Below, one piece after another: positions 6,079-12,284 of a DNA stretch of 24,996 nucleotides; within the stretch, counting starts at the first letter, position 1; each line of letters opens with the position of its first letter. The translations under genes and the position numbers were made by a program. The stretch comes from JAAGZL01 sp050297535 (GTDB lineage Bacteria; Pseudomonadota; Gammaproteobacteria; Chromatiales; Chromatiaceae). Under the pieces are notes generated by a model that saw nothing but the letters and a program-made list of their open reading frames with translations, was not told where the DNA came from and did not search any database. Where the stretch lies: the NCBI GenBank assembly GCA_050297535.1, contig JBNKSV010000034.1, positions 1 through 24,996 of the forward strand, read 5' to 3'.

Positions 6079-7233
6079 ATGAACAGACAGACATCAAAAA
6101 TCACCATTAACGACACCACCCTGCGCGATGGCGAACAATCTGCGGGGGTATCCTTTTCCCTGGAAGAGAAACTGGCCATTGCCAAGCACTTGGACACCAT
6201 CGGTGTGCCGGAGCTTGAGGTTGGTATTCCGGCCATGGGTCCAGAGGAACGCCAGTCGATCAAGGCAGTTTCCGAAGTGGTAAAGGATGCGCGCCTGATG
6301 GTTTGGTGTCGTATGCAGAGCCAGGATATTGCTGAGTGCAAGGGGCTGGGGGTGCAGAGTGTGGACCTTTCGATCCCGGTGTCATATCAGCAGATAGAGA
6401 AAAAGCTGGGCCGTACCCGCAAGTGGGTGTTGGACCAGATCGGTCGTAGTGTGTCTGAGGCCAGGCATTTGGGGTTGGATGTATGTGTGGGCTGCGAGGA
6501 CGCATCCCGCGCCGACCTGGATTTTCTTAAATTGGTGGTGGAACAGGCAGAACTGGCGGGTGCGCGCAGGTTCCGTTTTGCGGACACCGTCGGTATCCTG
6601 GAGCCGTTCAGGGTCTACGAGATCATGCGTGATCTGCGGGCTAACACCAATCTTGAGATCGAGATGCATGCCCATGACGATCTAGGGCTGGCCACGGCCA
6701 ACACCCTGGCGGCCATTCGTGGCGGGGCTACTCATGTTAATACTACGGTGCATGGCCTGGGCGAACGGGCCGGTAACGCTCCGCTGGAAGAGATCGTGAT
6801 GGGGCTGCGGCAATTCTTCGATCAGGGCCGTGAAATAGATATGAGTCACTATCCGGCGCTATCTGAGTTGGTCGAGCAGGCGTCTGGACACAATGTCGGA
6901 TGGCATAAGAGTATCGTGGGCGAAGGCGCCTTTACCCACGAGGCTGGAATCCATGTGGATGGCCTGATGAAAGATCGCAGTAATTATCAGGGTGTAGATC
7001 CGCTGGAAGTGGGCAGGGATCACCGTCTGGTTCTAGGTAAGCACTCGGGCAGTGGCGCTGTGGCCCGGGCGTATTCTGAACTGGGTATCCGGTTGCTGCC
7101 GGGAGAGCCGGAGAGGATACTGCAAAAGATCAGGCACTTCAGTGGCTTGAGAAAACAGGCGCCTGATGAGCATGTTTTGCGCCAGTATTATTTGGAAGTA
7201 CACGCGAATAATCAGGAAACCCTTTGGCAATGA
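6079..7233 (+). CDS. nifV: NifV, homocitrate synthase
   Basis: NifV condenses acetyl-CoA with 2-oxoglutarate to (R)-homocitrate, the organic ligand of the FeMo cofactor. The 384-residue protein has the alpha-IPM/homocitrate synthase signatures. These are DTTLRDGEQSAGVSF at residues 12-26, with Asp17 as a metal ligand, then IPVSYQQIEKKLG, and the HxH metal site MHAHDDLGLATAN (His197, His199). After that come HGLGERAGNAPLEE and the C-terminal EAGIHVDGLMK and LGKHSGSGAVARA. The length and GVP-ELEVGIPAMG segment favour NifV over 2-isopropylmalate synthase, which is longer and has a LeuA regulatory domain. AAGGAG upstream fixes the start. nifW follows after 16 bases. Confidence 0.97.
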   Translation: MNRQTSKITINDTTLRDGEQSAGVSFSLEEKLAIAKHLDTIGVPELEVGIPAMGPEERQSIKAVSEVVKDARLMVWCRMQSQDIAECKGLGVQSVDLSIPVSYQQIEKKLGRTRKWVLDQIGRSVSEARHLGLDVCVGCEDASRADLDFLKLVVEQAELAGARRFRFADTVGILEPFRVYEIMRDLRANTNLEIEMHAHDDLGLATANTLAAIRGGATHVNTTVHGLGERAGNAPLEEIVMGLRQFFDQGREIDMSHYPALSELVEQASGHNVGWHKSIVGEGAFTHEAGIHVDGLMKDRSNYQGVDPLEVGRDHRLVLGKHSGSGAVARAYSELGIRLLPGEPERILQKIRHFSGLRKQAPDEHVLRQYYLEVHANNQETLWQ

Positions 7234-7249
7234 CACAGGAGCAGAGGTG

Positions 7250-7594
7250 ATGAGTGAAGAGTTAGAATTGGATATGGAAGAGCTGTGCAGCGCCGAGGAG
7301 TTTCTGGACTACTTTCAGATTCCATTTGAAGCCAGTGTGGTGCAGGTGAACCGTTTGCATATCCTGCAGCGTTTCCACGACTATCTGGAGAGGGCAAAAA
7401 ATGAAATGCCCCAGGAAGAGTCGGAGCTGCGTGCGTTCTATGCAGATCGGCTGGAGATGGCCTATCAGGATTTTGTAAATTCCGATGCGCGCAGCGAGAA
7501 GGTGTTCAGGGTATTTCGCAGGGCAGGGCCGCAGCAAGCGGTGGTGCCTTTGAGTGATTTAACTATGGGGTTAAACAGTGTTGCCAAGATATGA
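7250..7594 (+). CDS. nifW: NifW, nitrogenase-stabilizing/protective protein
   Basis: This 114-residue protein matches NifW, which associates with MoFe-protein assembly intermediates and is linked to protection or maturation of dinitrogenase. The visible features are an acidic start (MSEELELDMEELCSAEEFLDYF), then PFEASVVQVNRLHILQRFHDY, FYADRLEMAYQDFV, and the C-terminal KVFRVF segment. I choose the ATG at 7250, since AGGAG lies eight bases upstream and the family starts close to the EELC..AEEFLDYF block. A longer frame from 7166 would lie inside nifV. Its last 17 bases overlap the start of nifZ. Confidence 0.93.
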   Translation: MSEELELDMEELCSAEEFLDYFQIPFEASVVQVNRLHILQRFHDYLERAKNEMPQEESELRAFYADRLEMAYQDFVNSDARSEKVFRVFRRAGPQQAVVPLSDLTMGLNSVAKI

Positions 7595-8045
7595 ATATGG
7601 TTCTGAGGTGCGGGTTATCCGTACCATTCGCAACGACGGCACCTTTCCCGGAAAGGCCAGGGGTGAACTGTTGGTGCGTCAGGGCAGTGTCGGCTATGTG
7701 AAGGATGTGGGTACCTTTCTGCAGGATCAGGTCATCTATTCGGTGGATTTTCTTGAGAGTGGCTGTCTGGTAGGTTGTCGTGAACAGGAGATCCAACCGG
7801 CGGGCGATCCATGGGTGCCGACCAGGTTCGAGTTTCGGGACAAGGTGACGCCGAAGATTCAGCTGGCCATCGGCGGCGAGGTGATCGCAACACCGGGAGA
7901 TGAGGGAGAGATCGAAAAGGTATTGCGCGAACACGAGAGCGGCCCTGTCTACCATGCGCGTTTTGACGGGCGTACCCTGCAGGTACCTGAGGGGGCGCTA
8001 GATTTTTTCTATCCAGAGCCAGGAGAGGAGAATGATCTTGGCTGA
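7578..8045 (+). CDS. nifZ: NifZ, P-cluster maturation factor
   Basis: NifZ helps form the second P-cluster of the MoFe protein. The 155-residue product starts with the family hallmark LPRYEYGSEVRVIRTIRNDGTFPG, which includes the conserved basic and glycine residues. Next come a VRQGSVGYVKDVGTFLQD block and VIYSVDFLESG..VGCREQE, and it ends with a second, weaker SH3-like segment and an acidic tail. The start is a GTG at 7578 inside the nifW end, with GGGG seven bases before it; a TTG three bases on is an alternative. Overlaps with nifW (17 nt) and nifM (14 nt) point to strongly coupled translation. Confidence 0.94.
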   Translation: MLPRYEYGSEVRVIRTIRNDGTFPGKARGELLVRQGSVGYVKDVGTFLQDQVIYSVDFLESGCLVGCREQEIQPAGDPWVPTRFEFRDKVTPKIQLAIGGEVIATPGDEGEIEKVLREHESGPVYHARFDGRTLQVPEGALDFFYPEPGEENDLG

Positions 8046-8895
8046 AAAGATGCCAGAGCCATCGCCGGCATTAAGTTATCACCTGTTGCGTAACGCGCTG
8101 AACGATTTCGGCAAGAACCTGCCGCAACTGGATGCGTATGAGTATGAACAGGTCTATGCCAAGGCAGCCAAGAGCTACGAACTGGAGTCGCTGGTCATCG
8201 CCGCGCCTGAGAGTAAAGATTTGGTGATACCGGAAGAATGGTTGAGAAACTCTATTGCGAGTATTGAAGAGCGTTACGCCAGCCACGACGAATTTATCCA
8301 GGACCTGCAGTCCAACGGTTTGGATGAAGAAGGTCTGCGTCATGCCCTCTACCGCGAACTGCTGTTCGATGCCGTGATGCAAAGGGTAGTGGCCGAGAGT
8401 AGTCAGGTGACCGAGACGGATGTGCGTCTGTTCTATGAGATGCATCGGGAGCGTTTCGAACAGCCGGAGCTGCGGGTGGCGCGGCATATCCTGATTACTA
8501 TAAATCCTGAATTCCCGGAGAATACCAGAGATGCAGCCTTAGCTAGAATGGAGCAGGTAGCGGAGAAATTGGACGGTCGTGCCAACCGTTTTTCTCAGTT
8601 CGCCCAACGTTATTCCGAGTGTCCAACCGCGATGGAGGGTGGCAAGCTGGGTGAGGTTAAGTCAGGACAACTCTATCCGGAGCTGGATAAGGCGTTGTTC
8701 TCCATGGCAGAGGGTGAGATCAGTTCTATCATAGAATCGGAAATTGGTTTCCATATCCTGTTGTGTGAGAAGATCAAGCCCGGCAAACCCACCCCGTTCT
8801 CCAAGGTCGAGCAGAAGATCCGCGCCATTTTAGAAGAGCGTCACCGCCACAGTTGCCAAAAGGCGTGGCTTGAAACTCTGCGGGGAGATAATTAA
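8032..8895 (+). CDS. nifM: NifM, parvulin-type prolyl isomerase for NifH maturation
   Basis: NifM is needed for accumulation of active Fe protein (NifH) and carries a parvulin peptidyl-prolyl isomerase domain. The 287-residue protein has an N-terminal helical region (about 1-135, including YHLLRNALNDFG and LRHALYRELLFDAVMQRV). The PPIase domain is at about 145-265: RVARHILITIN, FSQFAQRYSEC, GGKLGEVKSGQLYPELDKALFSM and EIGFHILLCEKI. There is no signal peptide, so it is cytoplasmic, unlike SurA/PpiD relatives. Overlapping AGGAGAGGAG elements precede the ATG. It is the last gene of the nifVWZM set and is followed by a probable terminator. Confidence 0.95.
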   Translation: MILAEKMPEPSPALSYHLLRNALNDFGKNLPQLDAYEYEQVYAKAAKSYELESLVIAAPESKDLVIPEEWLRNSIASIEERYASHDEFIQDLQSNGLDEEGLRHALYRELLFDAVMQRVVAESSQVTETDVRLFYEMHRERFEQPELRVARHILITINPEFPENTRDAALARMEQVAEKLDGRANRFSQFAQRYSECPTAMEGGKLGEVKSGQLYPELDKALFSMAEGEISSIIESEIGFHILLCEKIKPGKPTPFSKVEQKIRAILEERHRHSCQKAWLETLRGDN

Positions 8896-8905
8896 CCACT
8901 TTGCT

Positions 8906-8936
8906 GGGACGCATTTAAATGCGTACCCTTTCTTTT
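8906..8936 (+). terminator. Probable intrinsic terminator after nifM
   Basis: A perfect 16-bp palindrome, ACGCATTTAAATGCGT (8909-8924), is extended by GGG before and CCC after it with one bulged A. It is followed by the T-rich run TTTCTTTT. It lies 11 bases after the nifM stop, a suitable place to end the nif transcript. Confidence 0.6.
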
Positions 8937-8938
8937 AG

Positions 8939-9030
8939 TTCCCTCTCCCCATCGGGGAGAGGGTTAGGGTGAGGGGGTGATTTATATATTTCACCCTCAC
9001 CCCAGCCCTCTCCATCCATGGAGAGGGGGT
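8939..9030. repeat. GC-rich dispersed repeat, copy 2 (most complete)
   Basis: This copy shows the full architecture. There is an outer hairpin on the left (CCCTCTCC...GGGGAGAGGG, 8941-8963) and a matching hairpin on the right (CCCTCTCC...GGAGAGGG, about 9006-9027). Between them a long stem pairs GGGTGAGGGGGTGA (8967-8980) with TCACCCTCACCCC (8991-9003) across ten AT bases. The result is a cloverleaf-like fold. It contains no gene; a reading frame starting at 9018 runs out of it by chance. Confidence 0.8.
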
Positions 9031-9062
9031 GGATAGACCAACTTTGTCACCTGGGGGTTATC

Positions 9063-9983
9063 ATGATTTTCCAAGACATCACCCAGTTGCAACAGGCTGG
9101 AATACCAGAAATAGAGGCGCAATTCCCAGACGCGATCTCTCCCCGAACCCCGTATGCGGGATTCCGCCGTAGCGCCCTGATGGTGTCGGCGCATCGGGTA
9201 AAGCACCTGAATAAACTGGATGAGCTGGCTGCGGATATTGCCATCATAAATCTGGAAGATGGGGTGGCCCCGGAAGAGAAACCACGGGCCCGCGCCCTGG
9301 CGGCCCTGTTCGTGGCCGAGTCCAGAGAAGCCAGAGCTGAGCTGGTGGTGCGGGTGAATCCCATGGGCGAGGGCGGTGAGGAGGATATCGCCTACATCAA
9401 CCGCGCGCTGCCTGACGCCATCCGCGTTCCCAAGATTAGGACCAGACAGGAGGTAGAACTGGTGTGCGGCCTGGTTGACCCAGACATCCGAATCCACCTC
9501 TCCATAGAGACCGGTGCGGCCCTAAAGGCCCTTCCGGAATTGAGGGTAGAGGAGCGGGTGGACACGGCGTATCTGGGGATATTGGATCTTTGTGCTGACC
9601 TTAGATTGCCACACTCTGTCATTACGCCGGATAGTCCAACGGCCCACCACCTGCTTTCCCGTTTTCTGGTGGATGCCCGCATCGCCGGGCTACATCCAGT
9701 TTCCTTTGTTTATCAGGAGTACAAGGATCTGGATACCTTTGAACGTTGGTGCTTGTTGGAGAAAAGCATGGGTTTTTCGTCCAAGGGCTGTATCTCGCCG
9801 GGGCAGGTGGAGCTGGCTAATCATATCTTTATGCCTGACCAGGAGGAGATCGACCGGGCTGCAACTATCGTGCGCTGCTTCGAGGCGGAGGCGGCAAAGG
9901 GAAACACCGGTTTTGTACACGCACAGTATGGATTTATTGATGAGCCAATATATCGTGGCGCCCTGGCCGTCCTCGGCAGCTAG
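9063..9983 (+). CDS. CitE/HpcH-HpaI family CoA-ester lyase-like protein
   Basis: The 306-residue protein has the TIM-barrel pattern of the citrate lyase beta / malyl-CoA lyase family. It contains RRSALMVSAHR near residue 33 and INLEDGVAPEEKPRAR with the family's E-D pair. RVNPMGEGGEEDI and RVPKIRTRQEVE come next, and then SIETGAAL, where Glu is a metal ligand, LGILDLCADL, where Asp is the second ligand, and GFSSKGCISPGQVE. Relatives cleave or condense CoA esters such as malyl-, citramalyl- or citryl-CoA with Mg2+. No citrate lyase alpha/gamma genes are nearby, so it is unlikely to be true CitE. The ATG at 9063 follows the repeat with a GGGGG box six bases before; the longer frame from 9018 starts inside the repeat. 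A metabolic link to NifV, which also uses acetyl-CoA, is speculation. Confidence 0.85.
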   Translation: MIFQDITQLQQAGIPEIEAQFPDAISPRTPYAGFRRSALMVSAHRVKHLNKLDELAADIAIINLEDGVAPEEKPRARALAALFVAESREARAELVVRVNPMGEGGEEDIAYINRALPDAIRVPKIRTRQEVELVCGLVDPDIRIHLSIETGAALKALPELRVEERVDTAYLGILDLCADLRLPHSVITPDSPTAHHLLSRFLVDARIAGLHPVSFVYQEYKDLDTFERWCLLEKSMGFSSKGCISPGQVELANHIFMPDQEEIDRAATIVRCFEAEAAKGNTGFVHAQYGFIDEPIYRGALAVLGS

Positions 9984-10146
9984 TCGTTGTTTCCGGCCTT
10001 TTTTGAAATGGAATAGGAGTGGGTTGGCCAAGAACATTGGAAAAGACAAATAATATAGAGTATTATTCACGGCACTTGTGGAGGCGCAGCTGTATATAGG
10101 CTGGTTATTGGGAGTCTAGCCGACCTTGCTGTCAGCCTAGCGTTTT

Positions 10147-10174
10147 GAAAAACCCCGAATTCGGGGTTTTTTTT
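10147..10174 (+). terminator. Strong intrinsic terminator after the lyase gene
   Basis: AAAACCCCGAATTCGGGGTTTT is a long perfect palindrome (GC core CCCCGAATTCGGGG) followed by a run of T. Being symmetrical with A on the left, it could act in both directions. It insulates the nif side from the rimP operon. The rest of the gap from 9984 to here (163 bases) holds only an AT-rich 7-bp hairpin at 10049-10067 and no gene. Confidence 0.9.
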
Positions 10175-10186
10175 GGTGACCGGATT

Positions 10187-10214
10187 TTGGTATGGCCAGG
10201 TAAGGCGATATAAT
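10187..10214 (+). promoter_or_regulatory. Sigma-70-type promoter of the rimP-nusA-infB operon
   Basis: A perfect -10 box, TATAAT (10209-10214), is preceded by TTGGTA (10187-10192; four of six matches to TTGACA) with a 16-bp spacer. The start of transcription would be near 10221, between the terminator and the leader hairpin. It is the only good promoter candidate ahead of rimP. Confidence 0.65.
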
Positions 10215-10242
10215 ACCGCGTCGGTTTAGTGGTTATTATGAG

Positions 10243-10267
10243 GAAGCGGGCCTTTGGCCCCTTTTTT
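10243..10267 (+). promoter_or_regulatory. Attenuator-like hairpin in the rimP leader
   Basis: GGGCC-TTT-GGCCC (10248-10260) followed by C and six T residues has intrinsic-terminator form but lies about 25 bases downstream of the promoter and before rimP. Such a hairpin in the rimP leader fits the attenuation known for the enterobacterial operon, where NusA controls its own synthesis; similar leader hairpins have been catalogued upstream of rimP in gammaproteobacteria. Regulation here is inferred. Confidence 0.6.
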
Positions 10268-10292
10268 CTTTGTGGTGGGTGTTACAAAAAAC

Positions 10293-10748
10293 ATGCGAAG
10301 TGCACCGGATAGACTAAATCAGCTCGTCGCTAGTGTTGTGGAGCCAATGGGCTATGAACTATTCGGGATCGAATACCTTAGCGGCAATGATTCCGGGTTG
10401 TTGCGTGTCTATATAGATAAGGATAGCGGCATCATACTGGATGATTGTGTGGCGGTGAGCCGTCAGCTCAGCGCGATGCTGGATGTGGAAGATCCGCTAC
10501 AAAATGCCTATCAGCTGGAGGTGTCTTCTCCAGGCATAGATAGGCCGCTGTTTGTGAAGGAGCATTTTGAGCGTTTTGCCGGCAATAAGGTGCGTATCAA
10601 GCTGCGTACCAAGTTGCAGGGAAGGAAAAACTTTGAAGGTATTTTAAAAGGTGTCCAGGATGCAGGAGTTATGCTGGAGATAGATGGTGAAATGGAATGC
10701 CTGCCGTTGGATCAGATAGACAAGGCACGGCTGGTACCGGAATTCTGA
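10293..10748 (+). CDS. rimP: RimP, 30S ribosome maturation factor
   Basis: RimP binds the free 30S subunit and helps fold its head region late in assembly. The product has 151 residues, the usual size. It has LVASVVEPMGYELFGIEYL at the N-terminus, LLRVYIDKDSGIILDDC, VSRQLSAMLDVEDPL and the family hallmark YQLEVSSPGIDRPLF, followed by a C-terminal SH3-like barrel (KVRIKLRTKLQGRKNFEG). The ATG at 10293 gives the family-like start; upstream in-frame GTG codons around 10272-10275 are possible and the Shine-Dalgarno sequence is weak (GGTGGG, distant). It is first gene of the operon, 15 bases before nusA. Confidence 0.95.
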   Translation: MRSAPDRLNQLVASVVEPMGYELFGIEYLSGNDSGLLRVYIDKDSGIILDDCVAVSRQLSAMLDVEDPLQNAYQLEVSSPGIDRPLFVKEHFERFAGNKVRIKLRTKLQGRKNFEGILKGVQDAGVMLEIDGEMECLPLDQIDKARLVPEF

Positions 10749-10763
10749 TTTGGGAATTTACTG

Positions 10764-12263
10764 ATGAATAAAGAGATTTTGCTTGTCGTTGATGTGGTTT
10801 CCAACGAGAAGGACGTAGAAAAGACTGTTATCTTCGATGCAATCGAAGCAGCCCTGGCATCCGCTACCCGCAAGAAGAATGGTGGCGATATCGACGTGCG
10901 GGTTGCAATTGACCGTACTACCGGCGATTACGCCAGTTTCCGCCGTTGGCTGGTGATTGCAGAGCCGGATGAGGATGGGTTTGATGAAAAGACCCAGATC
11001 ATGTTGGCAGATGCGCAAAAGGATCACCCCGAGATACAGGTGGGCGAGTATGTGGAAGAGCCGATGGAGTCCATCGCCTTCGGACGTATTGCCGCTCAGA
11101 CCGCCAAACAGGTGATCGTGCAGAAGGTGCGCGAGGCCGAGCGCGCCAAGGTGGTGGATGCCTATCAAGATCGCATCGGTGAGCTGGTTACCGGCGTGGT
11201 CAAGAAGGTGGAGCGTGGTAATGTCACCCTGGATCTGGGCGCCAACGCCGAGGCCATCATCCCCAGAGAAGAGATGATCCCCAAGGAGTCCGTGCGGAGC
11301 GGGGATAGGATACGTGGCTACCTATTCGAGATACGCCCTGATAATCGCGGTCCCCAGCTATTTGTGAGTCGTACCCGTCCGGAGCTGTTGATCGAGTTGT
11401 TCAAGCTGGAAGTGCCTGAGGTCAGCGATGGCCTTATCGAGATCATCGGCGCAGCCCGTGATCCAGGCCTGCGCGCCAAGATCGCGGTCAAGGCCCACGA
11501 TCAGCGTATCGACCCGGTCGGAGCATGTGTGGGTATGCGTGGCTCACGGGTGCAGGCGGTATCCAATGAACTGAATGGCGAGCGGGTGGATATCATCCTG
11601 TGGAACGAGACTCCGGCCCAGTTCGTAATCAATGCCATGTCTCCCGCCGATGTCTCCTCCATCGTGGTTGATGAAGAGAGGGGTAGCATGACCGTGGCGG
11701 TGGAAGAAGAGAATCTATCCCAGGCCATCGGCAGAGGTGGACAGAACGTGCGTCTGGCTAGTGAGTTGACCGGTTGGGAACTCAACGTAATGAATGAGGA
11801 TGAGGCCACGGAAAAGAGCGAGGCCGAAGCCCGCGAGCTGGTCGAAAAATTCATGGGTTGGCTGGATGTGGATGAAGAGGTTGCGGTAATCCTGGTACAG
11901 GAGGGATTCTCCACCCTGGAAGAGGTTGCCTATATCGACATAGAAGAGATGCTGGCGATCGAAGAGTTCGATCAGGATATCGTCGATGAGCTGAGAGAAA
12001 GGGCCAAGGACGTGTTGTTGACCCTGGCCATCGCCAAGGAAGAGAAGTTGTCAGATGCGGAGCCGAAGGAAGATCTGTTGAACATGGATGGTATGGACCG
12101 CAAGCTGGCCTATGAATTGGCGCAGATCGGTGTGGTCAGCATGGAAGATTTGGCTGAGCAATCAGTAGATGAATTGATGGTTATAGATGAGATGGACGAA
12201 GAGCGTGCCGCGCAGTTGATTATGACCGCGCGTGCCCCATGGTTTGCGGATGAAAATGACTAA
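10764..12263 (+). CDS. nusA: NusA, transcription elongation/termination factor
   Basis: NusA binds RNA polymerase and regulates pausing, termination and antitermination. The 499-residue length equals the gammaproteobacterial norm. The order is an N-terminal polymerase-binding domain (about 1-127), an S1 domain (about 132-200, GELVTGVVKKVERGNVTLDLG), then KH1 (about 230-290, GACVGMRGSRVQAV) and KH2 (about 300-350, AIGRGGQNVRLASELTGW). Two acidic C-terminal repeats follow, each with a helix-hairpin-helix look (about 365-430 and 440-492, as in other gammaproteobacteria). The repeats allow contact with the polymerase alpha subunit or N-type proteins. GGGA lies eight bases before the ATG. Confidence 0.98.
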   Translation: MNKEILLVVDVVSNEKDVEKTVIFDAIEAALASATRKKNGGDIDVRVAIDRTTGDYASFRRWLVIAEPDEDGFDEKTQIMLADAQKDHPEIQVGEYVEEPMESIAFGRIAAQTAKQVIVQKVREAERAKVVDAYQDRIGELVTGVVKKVERGNVTLDLGANAEAIIPREEMIPKESVRSGDRIRGYLFEIRPDNRGPQLFVSRTRPELLIELFKLEVPEVSDGLIEIIGAARDPGLRAKIAVKAHDQRIDPVGACVGMRGSRVQAVSNELNGERVDIILWNETPAQFVINAMSPADVSSIVVDEERGSMTVAVEEENLSQAIGRGGQNVRLASELTGWELNVMNEDEATEKSEAEARELVEKFMGWLDVDEEVAVILVQEGFSTLEEVAYIDIEEMLAIEEFDQDIVDELRERAKDVLLTLAIAKEEKLSDAEPKEDLLNMDGMDRKLAYELAQIGVVSMEDLAEQSVDELMVIDEMDEERAAQLIMTARAPWFADEND

Positions 12264-12269
12264 GGTTGT

Positions 12270-12283
12270 CTAGGAGACCCTAG
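12270..12283 (+). promoter_or_regulatory. infB ribosome binding site inside a small hairpin
   Basis: CTAGG (12270-12274) and CCTAG (12279-12283) can pair around AGAC, covering part of the AGGAG Shine-Dalgarno box (12272-12276). The stem is only five pairs, so any control of infB translation would be mild. Confidence 0.35.
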
Positions 12284-12284
12284 C

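Noticed and set aside
9018..9062. Upstream start of the lyase gene
   Set aside because: The extra codons derive from the GC-rich repeat, and the ATG at 9063 is better placed.
10021..10036. TGGCCAAGAACATTGG as a sigma-54 promoter
   Set aside because: The spacing and the -12 GC do not fit TGGCAC-N5-TTGC, and no NifA site is near.
9984..10292. Possible tRNA gene upstream of rimP, as in enteric bacteria
   Set aside because: I could find no cloverleaf, T-loop motif or CCA end in this stretch.
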